Assembly: GCA_049511415.1 (NCBI GenBank)
Contig: JBEKYC010000003.1
Location: 62,001-126,000, forward strand
Source: Bog-159 sp049511415
GTDB lineage: Bacteria > Acidobacteriota > Terriglobia > Bryobacterales > Bryobacteraceae
Reading direction: 5' to 3'
Length of the DNA: 64,000 nt
The position numbers and the translations under genes were made by a program. The notes beneath the pieces are model-generated. The model searched no databases. It was given only the letters and a program-made list of their open reading frames with translations, and had not been told where the DNA came from. This document shows, in pieces, positions 42,809 through 51,177 of the stretch (position 1 is the stretch's first letter; each line of letters begins with the position of its first letter).

Positions 42809-43432
42809 CTATAGCGCAACTGACTGATAGCGCCGCTTGCGCGCGACGCAACCGATCCCAGCCAAACCAATGCCCAGCAGGCTGACCGGGTCCGGTTCGG
42901 GAGTTTCCGCGCCGCGGGCGCCGGCCAGGGAGACGCTTCCCGCGATCCCCAGTTCTCCCGAAAGGACTGTCGATGTTCCGAATGCCTGATACGTCAAGCT
43001 GCTGGCGGGCGCGCTGAAGCCGGATGAGAAATCCTGGATGCCCGTGCCATCCAATGTGCCCTCGGGTAACTCCAGGATCGTGTATACGTCAGGCGAAAAA
43101 CTAAGCGGGATGACCGAGAAAGACAAGTGCACGGCGTCGGGCCCGGAGACAGGGTCCGAAATCGTCAGTACCGCGTCATATGCTGTCAGCGTCAGACCGG
43201 CAACGACGATCTGGAGAGTATCCGGCAGGGCATAAGTCGCCGAATCGCCGGCGGCCGCGATGGGAAGCAGACCGGCACTGAACGTCCCGTATACCACGAA
43301 GCCTTGCCCTGCCAGTTTCAATGGATCATCGCCGGCCATCAGCGGGCCGAATGCGCCACTGATATTTAAACTGATAAGTCCGGCTTGCGCCGGCGCCGCC
43401 ATAGCCGCCAGCATGAGAAGCGTTGTTTTCAT
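42809..43432 (-). CDS. PEP-CTERM-anchored exported protein
   Basis: A 207-aa protein with a signal peptide (LLMLAAMAAPAQA) and a C-terminal sorting signal: TPEPDPVSLLGIGLAGIGCVARKRR, i.e. the PEP motif, a hydrophobic helix and a basic end. Exosortase would cleave there. No exosortase is in the window. The mature part is beta-rich without known domains. ATG 43432 has AGAGGA upstream. Confidence 0.85.
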   Translation of the reverse strand: MKTTLLMLAAMAAPAQAGLISLNISGAFGPLMAGDDPLKLAGQGFVVYGTFSAGLLPIAAAGDSATYALPDTLQIVVAGLTLTAYDAVLTISDPVSGPDAVHLSFSVIPLSFSPDVYTILELPEGTLDGTGIQDFSSGFSAPASSLTYQAFGTSTVLSGELGIAGSVSLAGARGAETPEPDPVSLLGIGLAGIGCVARKRRYQSVAL

Positions 43433-43568
43433 GGAACCAATCCTCTGACGCCATATTTGCCTGGACGCCAAAGGTTGTCAATGAAAGCGGGTACCGAAAC
43501 GGGCGACGCGGTCCAAACCGTACCGCGCCGCCAGAATCGAGTACCGTACTATAAGTCAGGCCGGAAAC

Positions 43569-45584
43569 CTATTCCCTGGTGCGCGCCGGGAGTGCCCGCC
43601 GATGGCTTTTCGCCCCGGGCGTCCCGCGAGGCGCTCCATGGATGATCGGCCGTGCCGGCACTTTGGCAGTTTCCTTCACCGCGGCGCCACCCGAAAAGCC
43701 CGAGATGGCGATGGTAGCCATCACATTGGTGGCCTCGGGAGTCTCGACGACCAGGTAGACATCGCCATTCAGCAGACCGCTGGTGGGCAAAGTGAAGTTG
43801 AGCTGGTAGAGTCCCGCATAATCGGGCGCCAGGCCCGCGTATTGGACGATTGCCTCCCCGGGGGCATCCACGGTGTCGTCCAGGAATACGTAGGTCGACG
43901 CAAACTCGTTGGTGTAGCTCAACGGGCTGGTGGGGCCGGCGACGCCATCGGCGACCGAAGGAGTCACTTGTCCCAGTCCGTTCAAGAACAGCTGAACAGT
44001 CTCACCAGGCTGCGCCGGGCTACTGTCGGTGATCCGGGTGTAATCGGCATGCAGCAGTGCGCCTCCGTTGAGCCCGTTTTCGGTGAGAGTGTAGATTCCA
44101 GGCGCCGAGTTATCGATGTATACCGTTACGGTGTTGGATACAGAGCCGTTCACCTTTACCTGAAAGGTCGCGAAATAGTCGCCGGCGACTTCGTAGGGAA
44201 TCAGCGCGCTGATCTGACTCGGGCTGACATAGTAGACTGGCGCAGCCTGCCCATTCACCAACACCTGCACATTATCCAGAGTGGTTGGAATGGGAAGGAC
44301 GGTGTCCACATCCAACGGCACGCCAAAGTTTCCATACAGAATTACCAGCTCACCGGGTGCGTAGCCGTTGGTGATCGGCGTATAGTTGGCCGCGTTAGTG
44401 ATGCCCACGGGATTGAGCCAGACGGTGGAAGTGGGTGTAATCGTAGGCGCCCGAATTCCGATGTTGAGCGAGAACTGCAACCCCGATCCGATCAACATCA
44501 TGGCTTGTCCATTCGCGCCGGCCAGATACGAATAGGTACCGTCGTAGTATGTGCCGTTGGACGCGATAGTTACGGGCGTGTAGAACGTGTAATCGTAAGT
44601 GTAGACATCGACTACATCGTCGAAACGTTCATGCCAGATGAGGTTTCCGTCGCCGCTGGTATTGATCGAACCGTAGAAGGCATCCAAGAAATAAGGAGAT
44701 GCGGACAGATTGGCATCCATGCCCCCGGTAAAGTAGGTGCCGGTCAATGTGGAGTTGGAACTGGACCCGGAGGCGGCGCGAAAGCCGAAAATCATGTCCG
44801 AGCCGGTTGGCGAGCCCGCCAGAACGTAGTTGCCATCCGCCGAGACGAACAGAGTTCTGGGACCGGCGATAATTTCGTTCTGATCGGTGGCGCTTCCCGG
44901 GAATGTTACGGTTCCGCCCGTGGATCCCGACAGCGAGTAAGTCGAGGCGGAGACGTCCTGCGTAATTTGCGTCGTGGAGGAAGTTGCCAGGGAGCCTGTG
45001 ACGGTAAATGCCCCGATATTGCCATTCCCACCTGAGTTCAGAGTGAAGTAGCCCTCCCGCGCGAGCGAGTTGGATGCGTCCAGAAAGTCCATCGCGCCCA
45101 CGGTGTAAGCTCCCGAAAGGAGGCTGTTGGAAGCCGACGAGGGCGCCTGCAGCGCTATGAACAGATCCATGATGTCATCCTCGGTCGAGCTGGCGATTAC
45201 GACGGGTTGGCTGAAGCTGCCGAAGAGAGTAGCGGCAAACAGCGGATTATCTAATTGCGCGAGGCCGTTCGGTTGCACACCATAAGTCCCGCCGCCCAGC
45301 GAAGCGCAGTAGCCGGAGCCGGCGGAGCCCGCCGAATCGTACAACTGCGTATTGGAAAGGGTGTAGTTTCCCGAGCCATTGAAATTGATCACGCCGGTCA
45401 GACTGCAGGATTCGGTTATATTGCCGGATGAGTCATTGAAGAAATTGACGTACCGGAAAAGATACGGTCCGCTAAGACTCGCCGTGCCGCTGGTGTCGAA
45501 GTTTTGAGCTACCACACGAACCGGCGTTAATATGGCCAAAAGGGCCGAATTTAATAAAAGAATCGTTCGAATTATTCTGCGCAT
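43569..45584 (-). CDS. Exported protein with Solibacter-type TIGR03437 C-terminal domain
   Basis: A 671-aa exported protein. Signal peptide at ~1-26; residues ~30-390 are a Ser/Thr/Gly-rich beta region with repeated GSPTGSDMIFGF-like strands. From about residue 415 (VGITNAANYTPITNGYAPGELVILYG) runs the roughly 240-residue domain first described from Candidatus Solibacter, including SALIPYEVAG and NGLGQVTPSV. A basic, Pro/Arg-rich tail closes the protein. It begins 10 bp after the S53 peptidase gene and is probably co-transcribed. Function unknown; surface role likely. Confidence 0.85.
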   Translation of the reverse strand: MRRIIRTILLLNSALLAILTPVRVVAQNFDTSGTASLSGPYLFRYVNFFNDSSGNITESCSLTGVINFNGSGNYTLSNTQLYDSAGSAGSGYCASLGGGTYGVQPNGLAQLDNPLFAATLFGSFSQPVVIASSTEDDIMDLFIALQAPSSASNSLLSGAYTVGAMDFLDASNSLAREGYFTLNSGGNGNIGAFTVTGSLATSSTTQITQDVSASTYSLSGSTGGTVTFPGSATDQNEIIAGPRTLFVSADGNYVLAGSPTGSDMIFGFRAASGSSSNSTLTGTYFTGGMDANLSASPYFLDAFYGSINTSGDGNLIWHERFDDVVDVYTYDYTFYTPVTIASNGTYYDGTYSYLAGANGQAMMLIGSGLQFSLNIGIRAPTITPTSTVWLNPVGITNAANYTPITNGYAPGELVILYGNFGVPLDVDTVLPIPTTLDNVQVLVNGQAAPVYYVSPSQISALIPYEVAGDYFATFQVKVNGSVSNTVTVYIDNSAPGIYTLTENGLNGGALLHADYTRITDSSPAQPGETVQLFLNGLGQVTPSVADGVAGPTSPLSYTNEFASTYVFLDDTVDAPGEAIVQYAGLAPDYAGLYQLNFTLPTSGLLNGDVYLVVETPEATNVMATIAISGFSGGAAVKETAKVPARPIIHGAPRGTPGAKSHRRALPARTRE

Positions 45585-45594
45585 GGGATCGTCC

Positions 45595-47742
45595 TCACTG
45601 GCCGGTGGTCCAATTTACGATCAGGTTGTAGCCATCCACGCTGCCGAGGCCGGTAGCGAGGTTCCAACCCGCGGCGGCCGCAAATGCCGGGGAATATGTG
45701 TCGAGGCTGGTTGAGAGGGCACCGTTCCCGGCGAATACGGTCCCGTAGCCTCTGGCAACGAAGCCGGCGCCGAAGCAGTCGATCTCTCCGGAGCAGTTCA
45801 CCACGATGTCGCCCGTGGTAACGCTATGGAACACCGACGAAGCCACGGAACTGGCAGCCAGTTTGTAGTAGACCGGATTTGGATTGCCTTGGGGTGCTCC
45901 CATTTTCTGGTTGATCAGAGCTTGTATTCCGGCTAAGACCGGGGAAGCAATCGAAGTGCCACCCAACCCTGTCCAGTCCGCGGGTACGCTCCCGCAGGTG
46001 GCGCCGCCGTTCGTGGTATCGGAGAAGCAGGTTACATAATAATGGCCCCAAATCCCGTTGCCGGCGAACATGGAGACGTCCGGAAGATCCCGCACACCGT
46101 CGTTTGGTATCCCCGACACGCCGGATTGCCAGGACGGCTTGGCATATCCCTGACAGGTACCGCTCACGATCAGATTGTCGGCCGGCACACCCGTAGCGCA
46201 GCCGCTGGGCCCGCCGCTGCCGGCTACTACGGCCTCGAAGCCGTCTAGCTGGGCGTCGGAGCTGCCACAGAATCCGCCTGCGCCATACCCGGTGGAATAG
46301 TTCCAATACGACGCTAAAATGGAACCGGCGCAAGAGTCATTCCACGGAATCTCCGGGACATAACCTAGGGCCGAGCCGAAAGTCGAGCTATTGGTGGCGC
46401 TCCAGTAGGTATCGTTGGTCCCCAGATAGGTGTCCCCAAAATCGGTTCCACCAACGGCGACATTGTACGGTGTGGAGGCATAGGCGCTGACGGCGACTCC
46501 GTGCGTGGCCGCGCTAAATCCCACGTCGCAACTGGCTGCGCCTTCATCTCCCGCCGAAACAAAAACCGACACGCCCTCGGCAGCCGCCTGTTGGTACGCC
46601 GAGTTGTAGGTGGCGTTCGCGGCTTGTCCGTTCCCGGCTTCGCAGCCCCCGTAGCTCATACTGATGATCTGAGGCGGGCTGCTGCTATTGATCAGGTTTT
46701 GTGTGGCGATAAGGCCGCCGAAGGTACTCGTGTCGGTGCAGGCCGCCACGATGATCTTGGCGTTGGGCGCGGCCGCGGTGGCCCATTCCGCATCGGCGGT
46801 GGCCTCGGTATCGTCCCCGTAAGTGACGTCCGGCCCTGGGTCGGTGCAATTGTTAGCGCCGCTGGACGGCTGCGGCTGGAGGGGTACGAGCGTGCCCGAG
46901 CTGTAGGAGTCCAGCCCCAAAGTGCTGCGGAACGTAGTCCAGTCCGCGGTGTCGTAGAGATCGCTATCTTCCACTACGGCGATCGTCTGCCCCTGACCCG
47001 TGTAACCTGCCGCATAAGCCGCGTTGAGATCGTAGATTGTCGCGAGATCCGCGGGTGTGATGATCCAATAAGTGGCGCCGAATTGCGAAATCGTATATTG
47101 CGCGCGCGGCTTTAGCATGGAATGCGGGCGGAAATCGTGCAAGGAAACAATCCCAGTTATAGCGGGCGCCAAGGCTTCCGGAATTTGCGGATCGCTCATA
47201 TTCGCATAATGCTCTTTCCCGTTCACGGAGAGCTTGTGAATTTCGGTGTGAAACGCGGCCAGCACCTGCCCCGCCGTCCCCGAGAAATCTATGACCATCC
47301 CACTGGGATACAACGTGTTGACCGCAAAGCCGCCGGCACGCAGCCAATTCGCAACACTCTCCACGTCCGCCGGCGCGGAGCCATACGACCGGCCGAACTC
47401 GGCGGCCGTCAGCCATTTGTGGAAGTTGGGGGATTGGGAATCATACAACTCGCCGATCCGGTCCTTCAGTGCGCGTTCCCGCTCCGGACTCCGCCGCAGT
47501 TGGAGCAGCATGTGATCCATGGCAAAAGTATCCGGAACCCTTCCGCGATCGTTCTGCGCGTTCGCGTCACTGGGTGTATTCCCGGCTAGAGTTTGTAACC
47601 TTCCGGGATCGGCGGCTTGCGTGATTAGAGGGCGGGCTTGCGTCACGCTCACCGGCCTCTGCGCCATAAGGGCAGAGACGGAGCCAAGCAGGAGAGCGGA
47701 GCCATACAGTAGGAGAGATCTGGATCTAAAATGTTGGAGCAT
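45595..47742 (-). CDS. Secreted S53 serine-carboxyl peptidase (sedolisin/kumamolisin type)
   Basis: A 715-aa pre-pro-enzyme. Signal peptide ~1-28, pro-kumamolisin activation domain ~65-205 (NFHKWLTAAEFGRSYG), then the subtilisin-like catalytic domain. The expected catalytic residues are Glu313 and Asp317 (TEATADAEW), oxyanion Asp399 (VSAGDEGA) and Ser597 (GGTSIASP). These enzymes act best at acid pH, fitting an acidic-soil organism. ATG 47742 is preceded by GAGG at 12 bp. Heads a two-gene operon with the TIGR03437 protein. Confidence 0.93.
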   Translation of the reverse strand: MLQHFRSRSLLLYGSALLLGSVSALMAQRPVSVTQARPLITQAADPGRLQTLAGNTPSDANAQNDRGRVPDTFAMDHMLLQLRRSPERERALKDRIGELYDSQSPNFHKWLTAAEFGRSYGSAPADVESVANWLRAGGFAVNTLYPSGMVIDFSGTAGQVLAAFHTEIHKLSVNGKEHYANMSDPQIPEALAPAITGIVSLHDFRPHSMLKPRAQYTISQFGATYWIITPADLATIYDLNAAYAAGYTGQGQTIAVVEDSDLYDTADWTTFRSTLGLDSYSSGTLVPLQPQPSSGANNCTDPGPDVTYGDDTEATADAEWATAAAPNAKIIVAACTDTSTFGGLIATQNLINSSSPPQIISMSYGGCEAGNGQAANATYNSAYQQAAAEGVSVFVSAGDEGAASCDVGFSAATHGVAVSAYASTPYNVAVGGTDFGDTYLGTNDTYWSATNSSTFGSALGYVPEIPWNDSCAGSILASYWNYSTGYGAGGFCGSSDAQLDGFEAVVAGSGGPSGCATGVPADNLIVSGTCQGYAKPSWQSGVSGIPNDGVRDLPDVSMFAGNGIWGHYYVTCFSDTTNGGATCGSVPADWTGLGGTSIASPVLAGIQALINQKMGAPQGNPNPVYYKLAASSVASSVFHSVTTGDIVVNCSGEIDCFGAGFVARGYGTVFAGNGALSTSLDTYSPAFAAAAGWNLATGLGSVDGYNLIVNWTTGQ

Positions 47743-47979
47743 CTGGCAGCCTCGTAAAATTGTTTTGCTTTTCAGACCGTTCGACAATGAACACCAGCCT
47801 TCAGTGTACATGCTTTTTTTGATTCCGAAACGCCGACGGCCGTTAAGTCGGATAACGTTGTAATTCGATACGTTAAGGGCATGTTAAGTGAGTAATTTCC
47901 GTGCTTGCGATTGAGATTACCGTGGAAACCAATGAGACGCGAGAGACGCGCAAACCGGTACACAAACCAGTACGGGTGG

Positions 47980-49941
47980 TTAGACTTCCCTCAAGTCGTG
48001 CGCCAGAGCCGCGAGAAACTGTTCGCGGTAAGTCCGCAGATAGAAGTGACCACCCGGAAACAGGCGGACCGCGAAAGCCGCGGTTGTCTGCCGCGCCCAG
48101 GCCTCCAGATGCGCGCTGGTGACATTGGGATCCGCCGCGCCGCCGTAAGCCCGGATGGGGCAATCGAGCGGGGGTTCGTCGGCATAGATGTAATTGCGAT
48201 AGATAGCGGCATCTTCCCGCAGCGCCGGCAGGATCACGCGGAGCAGTTCGGGATCTTCGAGTACTTCGGGCGGCGTTCCTTCGAGGCGCCGGAGGGCCTC
48301 GACAAATTCCGCATCGCTCGGTTCCGGAGGCGGGACATGGCCGCGGCGGAACTGCGGCGCGCGCGCGCCGGACGCCAGCAGCAGGCGCGGTAAAGCTTGC
48401 CGCCGCCGGCGCAGCAGACGCGCCAGTTCGAAGGCCACCGCGGCGCCCATGCTGTGCCCGAAGAATGCGAATGGCTCGCCGAGATGCGGTTCGATGGTGT
48501 CATAAAGGCCTGCCACCAGGCCGGCCATATTGGACGCACGGGGCTGCCGCATGGGGACCACGGCGATGGACAGTGGTAGCTGTTGCGCCCAGCCCTGGAA
48601 CGCCGCGGCGCTGCCGCCCGCATGCGGAAAGCAGAAGAGCCGCAGCGTGCCGGGGGTCGCGCCGGAGATCTTGCGCAGCCTGAGCGCCAGAAGCTTGCGC
48701 CGCTCCGGCGACAGACGGTCGAGTGAGGACGGCTCAGTGGCGCTCGGGGCGGCGTGCGACACGTGCGGCTGGCCCGTCACCTGTTGCAACAGCGCTTCAA
48801 AGGGCGCGGCGCTCAAACCGGCGGCGTATTCCAGCGCCGCCTGCCGCGAGGCTCGCGACAGCGCTTCGTAATGCCGGCGCTCGGTTAGCAGCCGCCGTAG
48901 CGCGGCTTCCCACGGTGCGATATCCTGCGGCGGCACATCCGCCAAAGGCACCATCTGTTCGTCGAAGCGCGTCTGGTAGCGCGCGATGCGGCGCACCGGC
49001 AGCAGGTAATCGATTCCCAGCTTGGCTTCCGGAATTCCTCCCACATCGCTGGCGATCACCGGCACGCCGCGCAGCATGGCTTCCACCACCATACGCGAGC
49101 GCGCCTCGGCCCACAGCGAAGGTACCAGCAGCACGCGGGTGCGGCGCAGGATGTCGTCCACGTTGTCGACCGGATCGAGCACGGTCACGTTCGGCCGGCT
49201 CTGCAGCGCCGCGCGGTCCGCCTGATTGGTTCCCCACGTCGGCACGCCCGCGAACTTTATTTCGGGCAGGCGATCGGCCAGATCCAGGAAGATGGAAATG
49301 CCTTTCACCGCGCAGGGGTTCACCAGCATGACGAATTCGTTGTCGAAACGGCCCAAGTCAGGATAGGGTGGTGGATCGAGCAGAGAAATCGGCATATGCA
49401 CGGCCGGGATGCCGCTCCATTGCCGGATGTAATCAGCCACGTATTGGCTCACTCCCACCACCGCGCCGGCCTGGCGCAGCACGTCCGTCTTGGCGGCGCT
49501 CGGAAAAGCACAATCCGGGCCGAACGGCACGGCGAGAGTGGTGCGCGCCAGGTAGACGGTGGACGCGGCCGCACGCAAGGCGACCTCCAGCAGCACTTGC
49601 GCGGGATCGTCGGTGGAAGTCAAAATCACATCGGGCACGAATTCAGCTATCTGCGCGGAGAGGCAGGCGCGAAGGTTGGGATGATGCGTCACCACGTGGG
49701 CTTCCACGCCGGCGTGCTGGAACCGGACGATGCCGCTCTCCGCCGCATCCGGAGCCGCCCCACGGGATTCCAGTTCCCATAGATAGCGCTCATGCTCCGC
49801 CATTGAAAAACGCGCCAGCCGGGCTACTACCCGGCAGACGTGGCCGCGCGCGGCCAGCGCTTCGAGCAGCAGGCGGTTGGACCGGTCGCCGCCGCCATGC
49901 GCCGGATAATAGAGCGAATTTTGCGCCAACAGGATGCGCAT
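47980..49941 (-). CDS. GT4 glycosyltransferase fused to a type II thioesterase
   Basis: A 653-aa two-enzyme protein. Residues 1-395 are a GT-B glycosyltransferase: N-terminal glycine loop PAHGGGDRSNRLL, FVMLVNPCAVKGISIF, and the GT4 signature region VVEAMLRGVPVIASDVGGIPEAKLG. A short linker (406-426, LSPERRKLLALRLRK) resembles NRPS interdomain linkers. Residues ~430-650 are an alpha/beta-hydrolase thioesterase of the NRPS/PKS editing type: LFCFPHAGGSAAAF, nucleophile Ser497 in GHSMGA, Asp604 and His632 in GGHFY. Thioesterases of this type release or edit acyl groups on carrier proteins. The start directly follows the upstream GT stop. The two genes share the same GT region and look like paralogues. 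Confidence 0.9.
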   Translation of the reverse strand: MRILLAQNSLYYPAHGGGDRSNRLLLEALAARGHVCRVVARLARFSMAEHERYLWELESRGAAPDAAESGIVRFQHAGVEAHVVTHHPNLRACLSAQIAEFVPDVILTSTDDPAQVLLEVALRAAASTVYLARTTLAVPFGPDCAFPSAAKTDVLRQAGAVVGVSQYVADYIRQWSGIPAVHMPISLLDPPPYPDLGRFDNEFVMLVNPCAVKGISIFLDLADRLPEIKFAGVPTWGTNQADRAALQSRPNVTVLDPVDNVDDILRRTRVLLVPSLWAEARSRMVVEAMLRGVPVIASDVGGIPEAKLGIDYLLPVRRIARYQTRFDEQMVPLADVPPQDIAPWEAALRRLLTERRHYEALSRASRQAALEYAAGLSAAPFEALLQQVTGQPHVSHAAPSATEPSSLDRLSPERRKLLALRLRKISGATPGTLRLFCFPHAGGSAAAFQGWAQQLPLSIAVVPMRQPRASNMAGLVAGLYDTIEPHLGEPFAFFGHSMGAAVAFELARLLRRRRQALPRLLLASGARAPQFRRGHVPPPEPSDAEFVEALRRLEGTPPEVLEDPELLRVILPALREDAAIYRNYIYADEPPLDCPIRAYGGAADPNVTSAHLEAWARQTTAAFAVRLFPGGHFYLRTYREQFLAALAHDLREV

Positions 49942-51174
49942 TCAGTGTTTCCGCGCGCGGGCCAACTGCAACAGCAAGGCCCGCTTTTCGGGAGAAAGAT
50001 CCGCCAGCGAGAGGCGCTCGGGCGTCGCCGCGCCGGGTTGGAGCGATTGCAAATATGCCGTCATGCAGCCGTCTGCCAGGCCACCCACGAACCGCAGCGC
50101 GGCGTTGCGGGATGCGGCGGATATCTCATCGTAAAGCGCGCGGTTCGTCAGCAGTGCGTGCAGGGCGTCCGCCCACGGCTGGACATCCACCGTTCCGATC
50201 ACCGGTTTGGGCAGCGCGTGTTCGTCGAAGACTGGCTCGTACCGCTCGATCGGCGTGACACGCACCACGAAGGGCGTGCCCAACTTGGCTTCCATCAGGC
50301 CGCCCGAGTCGCTGGCGATCACCGGAATGCCGTGCAGCATGGCTTCCATCACCGTCAGCCCGAAGCCTTCGTACCACAGCGACGGCATCAAAAGGATGCG
50401 CGTGCGGCTGAGGAACTCTGAAATGTGGCGGCAATTAGGCAGCATGGCGATGTTGGCGCGCGCGGCCAGCCGCAAGCGATCCTCCGCCGTAGTTCCCCAT
50501 CCCGGCAGCACGCCGAAACGGTGATCCGGAAAGCACTCCGCCAGCGCCACGAAGATCGAAATGCCTTTCACGGCGCACGGATTCACCATGGTGACGAGGC
50601 CGGCATCAAACTGCGCTAAATCTGGAAACGGACCACTGCCATAAATCGGCGGATGAATGACGGTGGCGCCGCGGCCGGTGTGCCGCCGTATGTACGCCGC
50701 CGTGTGATACCCGATCGCCACTACGCCCGCCGCGCGCTTCACCAGTTCGGTGGCGGCTGCATCCGGATTCCAACTGGCCGGCCCGAACGGATAAAACTGC
50801 GGCGTATGCGCCAGGTAGACCACCCGTCCCGGCGCTGAGTGATACGCTTCGTGCAGCAGCACATGCCCCAAATCCTCCGAAGAAACCAGCACCCAATCGG
50901 GCCTGAATTCCAGTATCTGGCGGCGCAGCGCGGGCGCCTGTCGGGTGCGCTCCGGCATTTCGACGATGGTGATGCCTCGCGCGGCCAGGGCTGGCCGCCC
51001 GGCGCCTTCCTGGGCCATCTGCGCGCGCTTGTCCGCGCTTTCCGCCAGGGCCGCCGACACGACCAGGCATTCGTGGCCGGCGGCTGCCAGGTGCTCCAGC
51101 CACAGCAGATTGCTGCGCGTGGCGCCTCCGCGGGGCGGGACGTAGGATGCGTTGGCGGTCAGCAGAATCCGCAT
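49942..51174 (-). CDS. GT4 glycosyltransferase with NRPS-linker-like tail
   Basis: A 410-aa GT-B protein: YVPPRGGATRSNLLWLEHL at the N-terminus, LVTMVNPCAVKGISIF, RILLMPSLWYEGFGLTVMEAMLHGIPVIAS with the E-x7-E pair, and SGGLMEAKLG. The last ~25 residues (LADLSPEKRALLLQLARAR) match the linker that often precedes NRPS condensation domains, yet nothing follows. This tail may dock to a carrier protein. It is 3 bp after the FkbH-ACP gene and abuts the GT-thioesterase gene, so the three form one operon. Donor sugar and acceptor unknown. Confidence 0.88.
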   Translation of the reverse strand: MRILLTANASYVPPRGGATRSNLLWLEHLAAAGHECLVVSAALAESADKRAQMAQEGAGRPALAARGITIVEMPERTRQAPALRRQILEFRPDWVLVSSEDLGHVLLHEAYHSAPGRVVYLAHTPQFYPFGPASWNPDAAATELVKRAAGVVAIGYHTAAYIRRHTGRGATVIHPPIYGSGPFPDLAQFDAGLVTMVNPCAVKGISIFVALAECFPDHRFGVLPGWGTTAEDRLRLAARANIAMLPNCRHISEFLSRTRILLMPSLWYEGFGLTVMEAMLHGIPVIASDSGGLMEAKLGTPFVVRVTPIERYEPVFDEHALPKPVIGTVDVQPWADALHALLTNRALYDEISAASRNAALRFVGGLADGCMTAYLQSLQPGAATPERLSLADLSPEKRALLLQLARARKH

Positions 51175-51177
51175 CGA

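Noticed and set aside
42809..43432. Exosortase system in the window
   Set aside because: Only a PEP-CTERM substrate is present; no exosortase gene was found.
43602..45035. 477-codon plus-strand frame opposite the TIGR03437 protein
   Set aside because: The minus strand carries a signal peptide and a recognisable domain; the plus frame has none.
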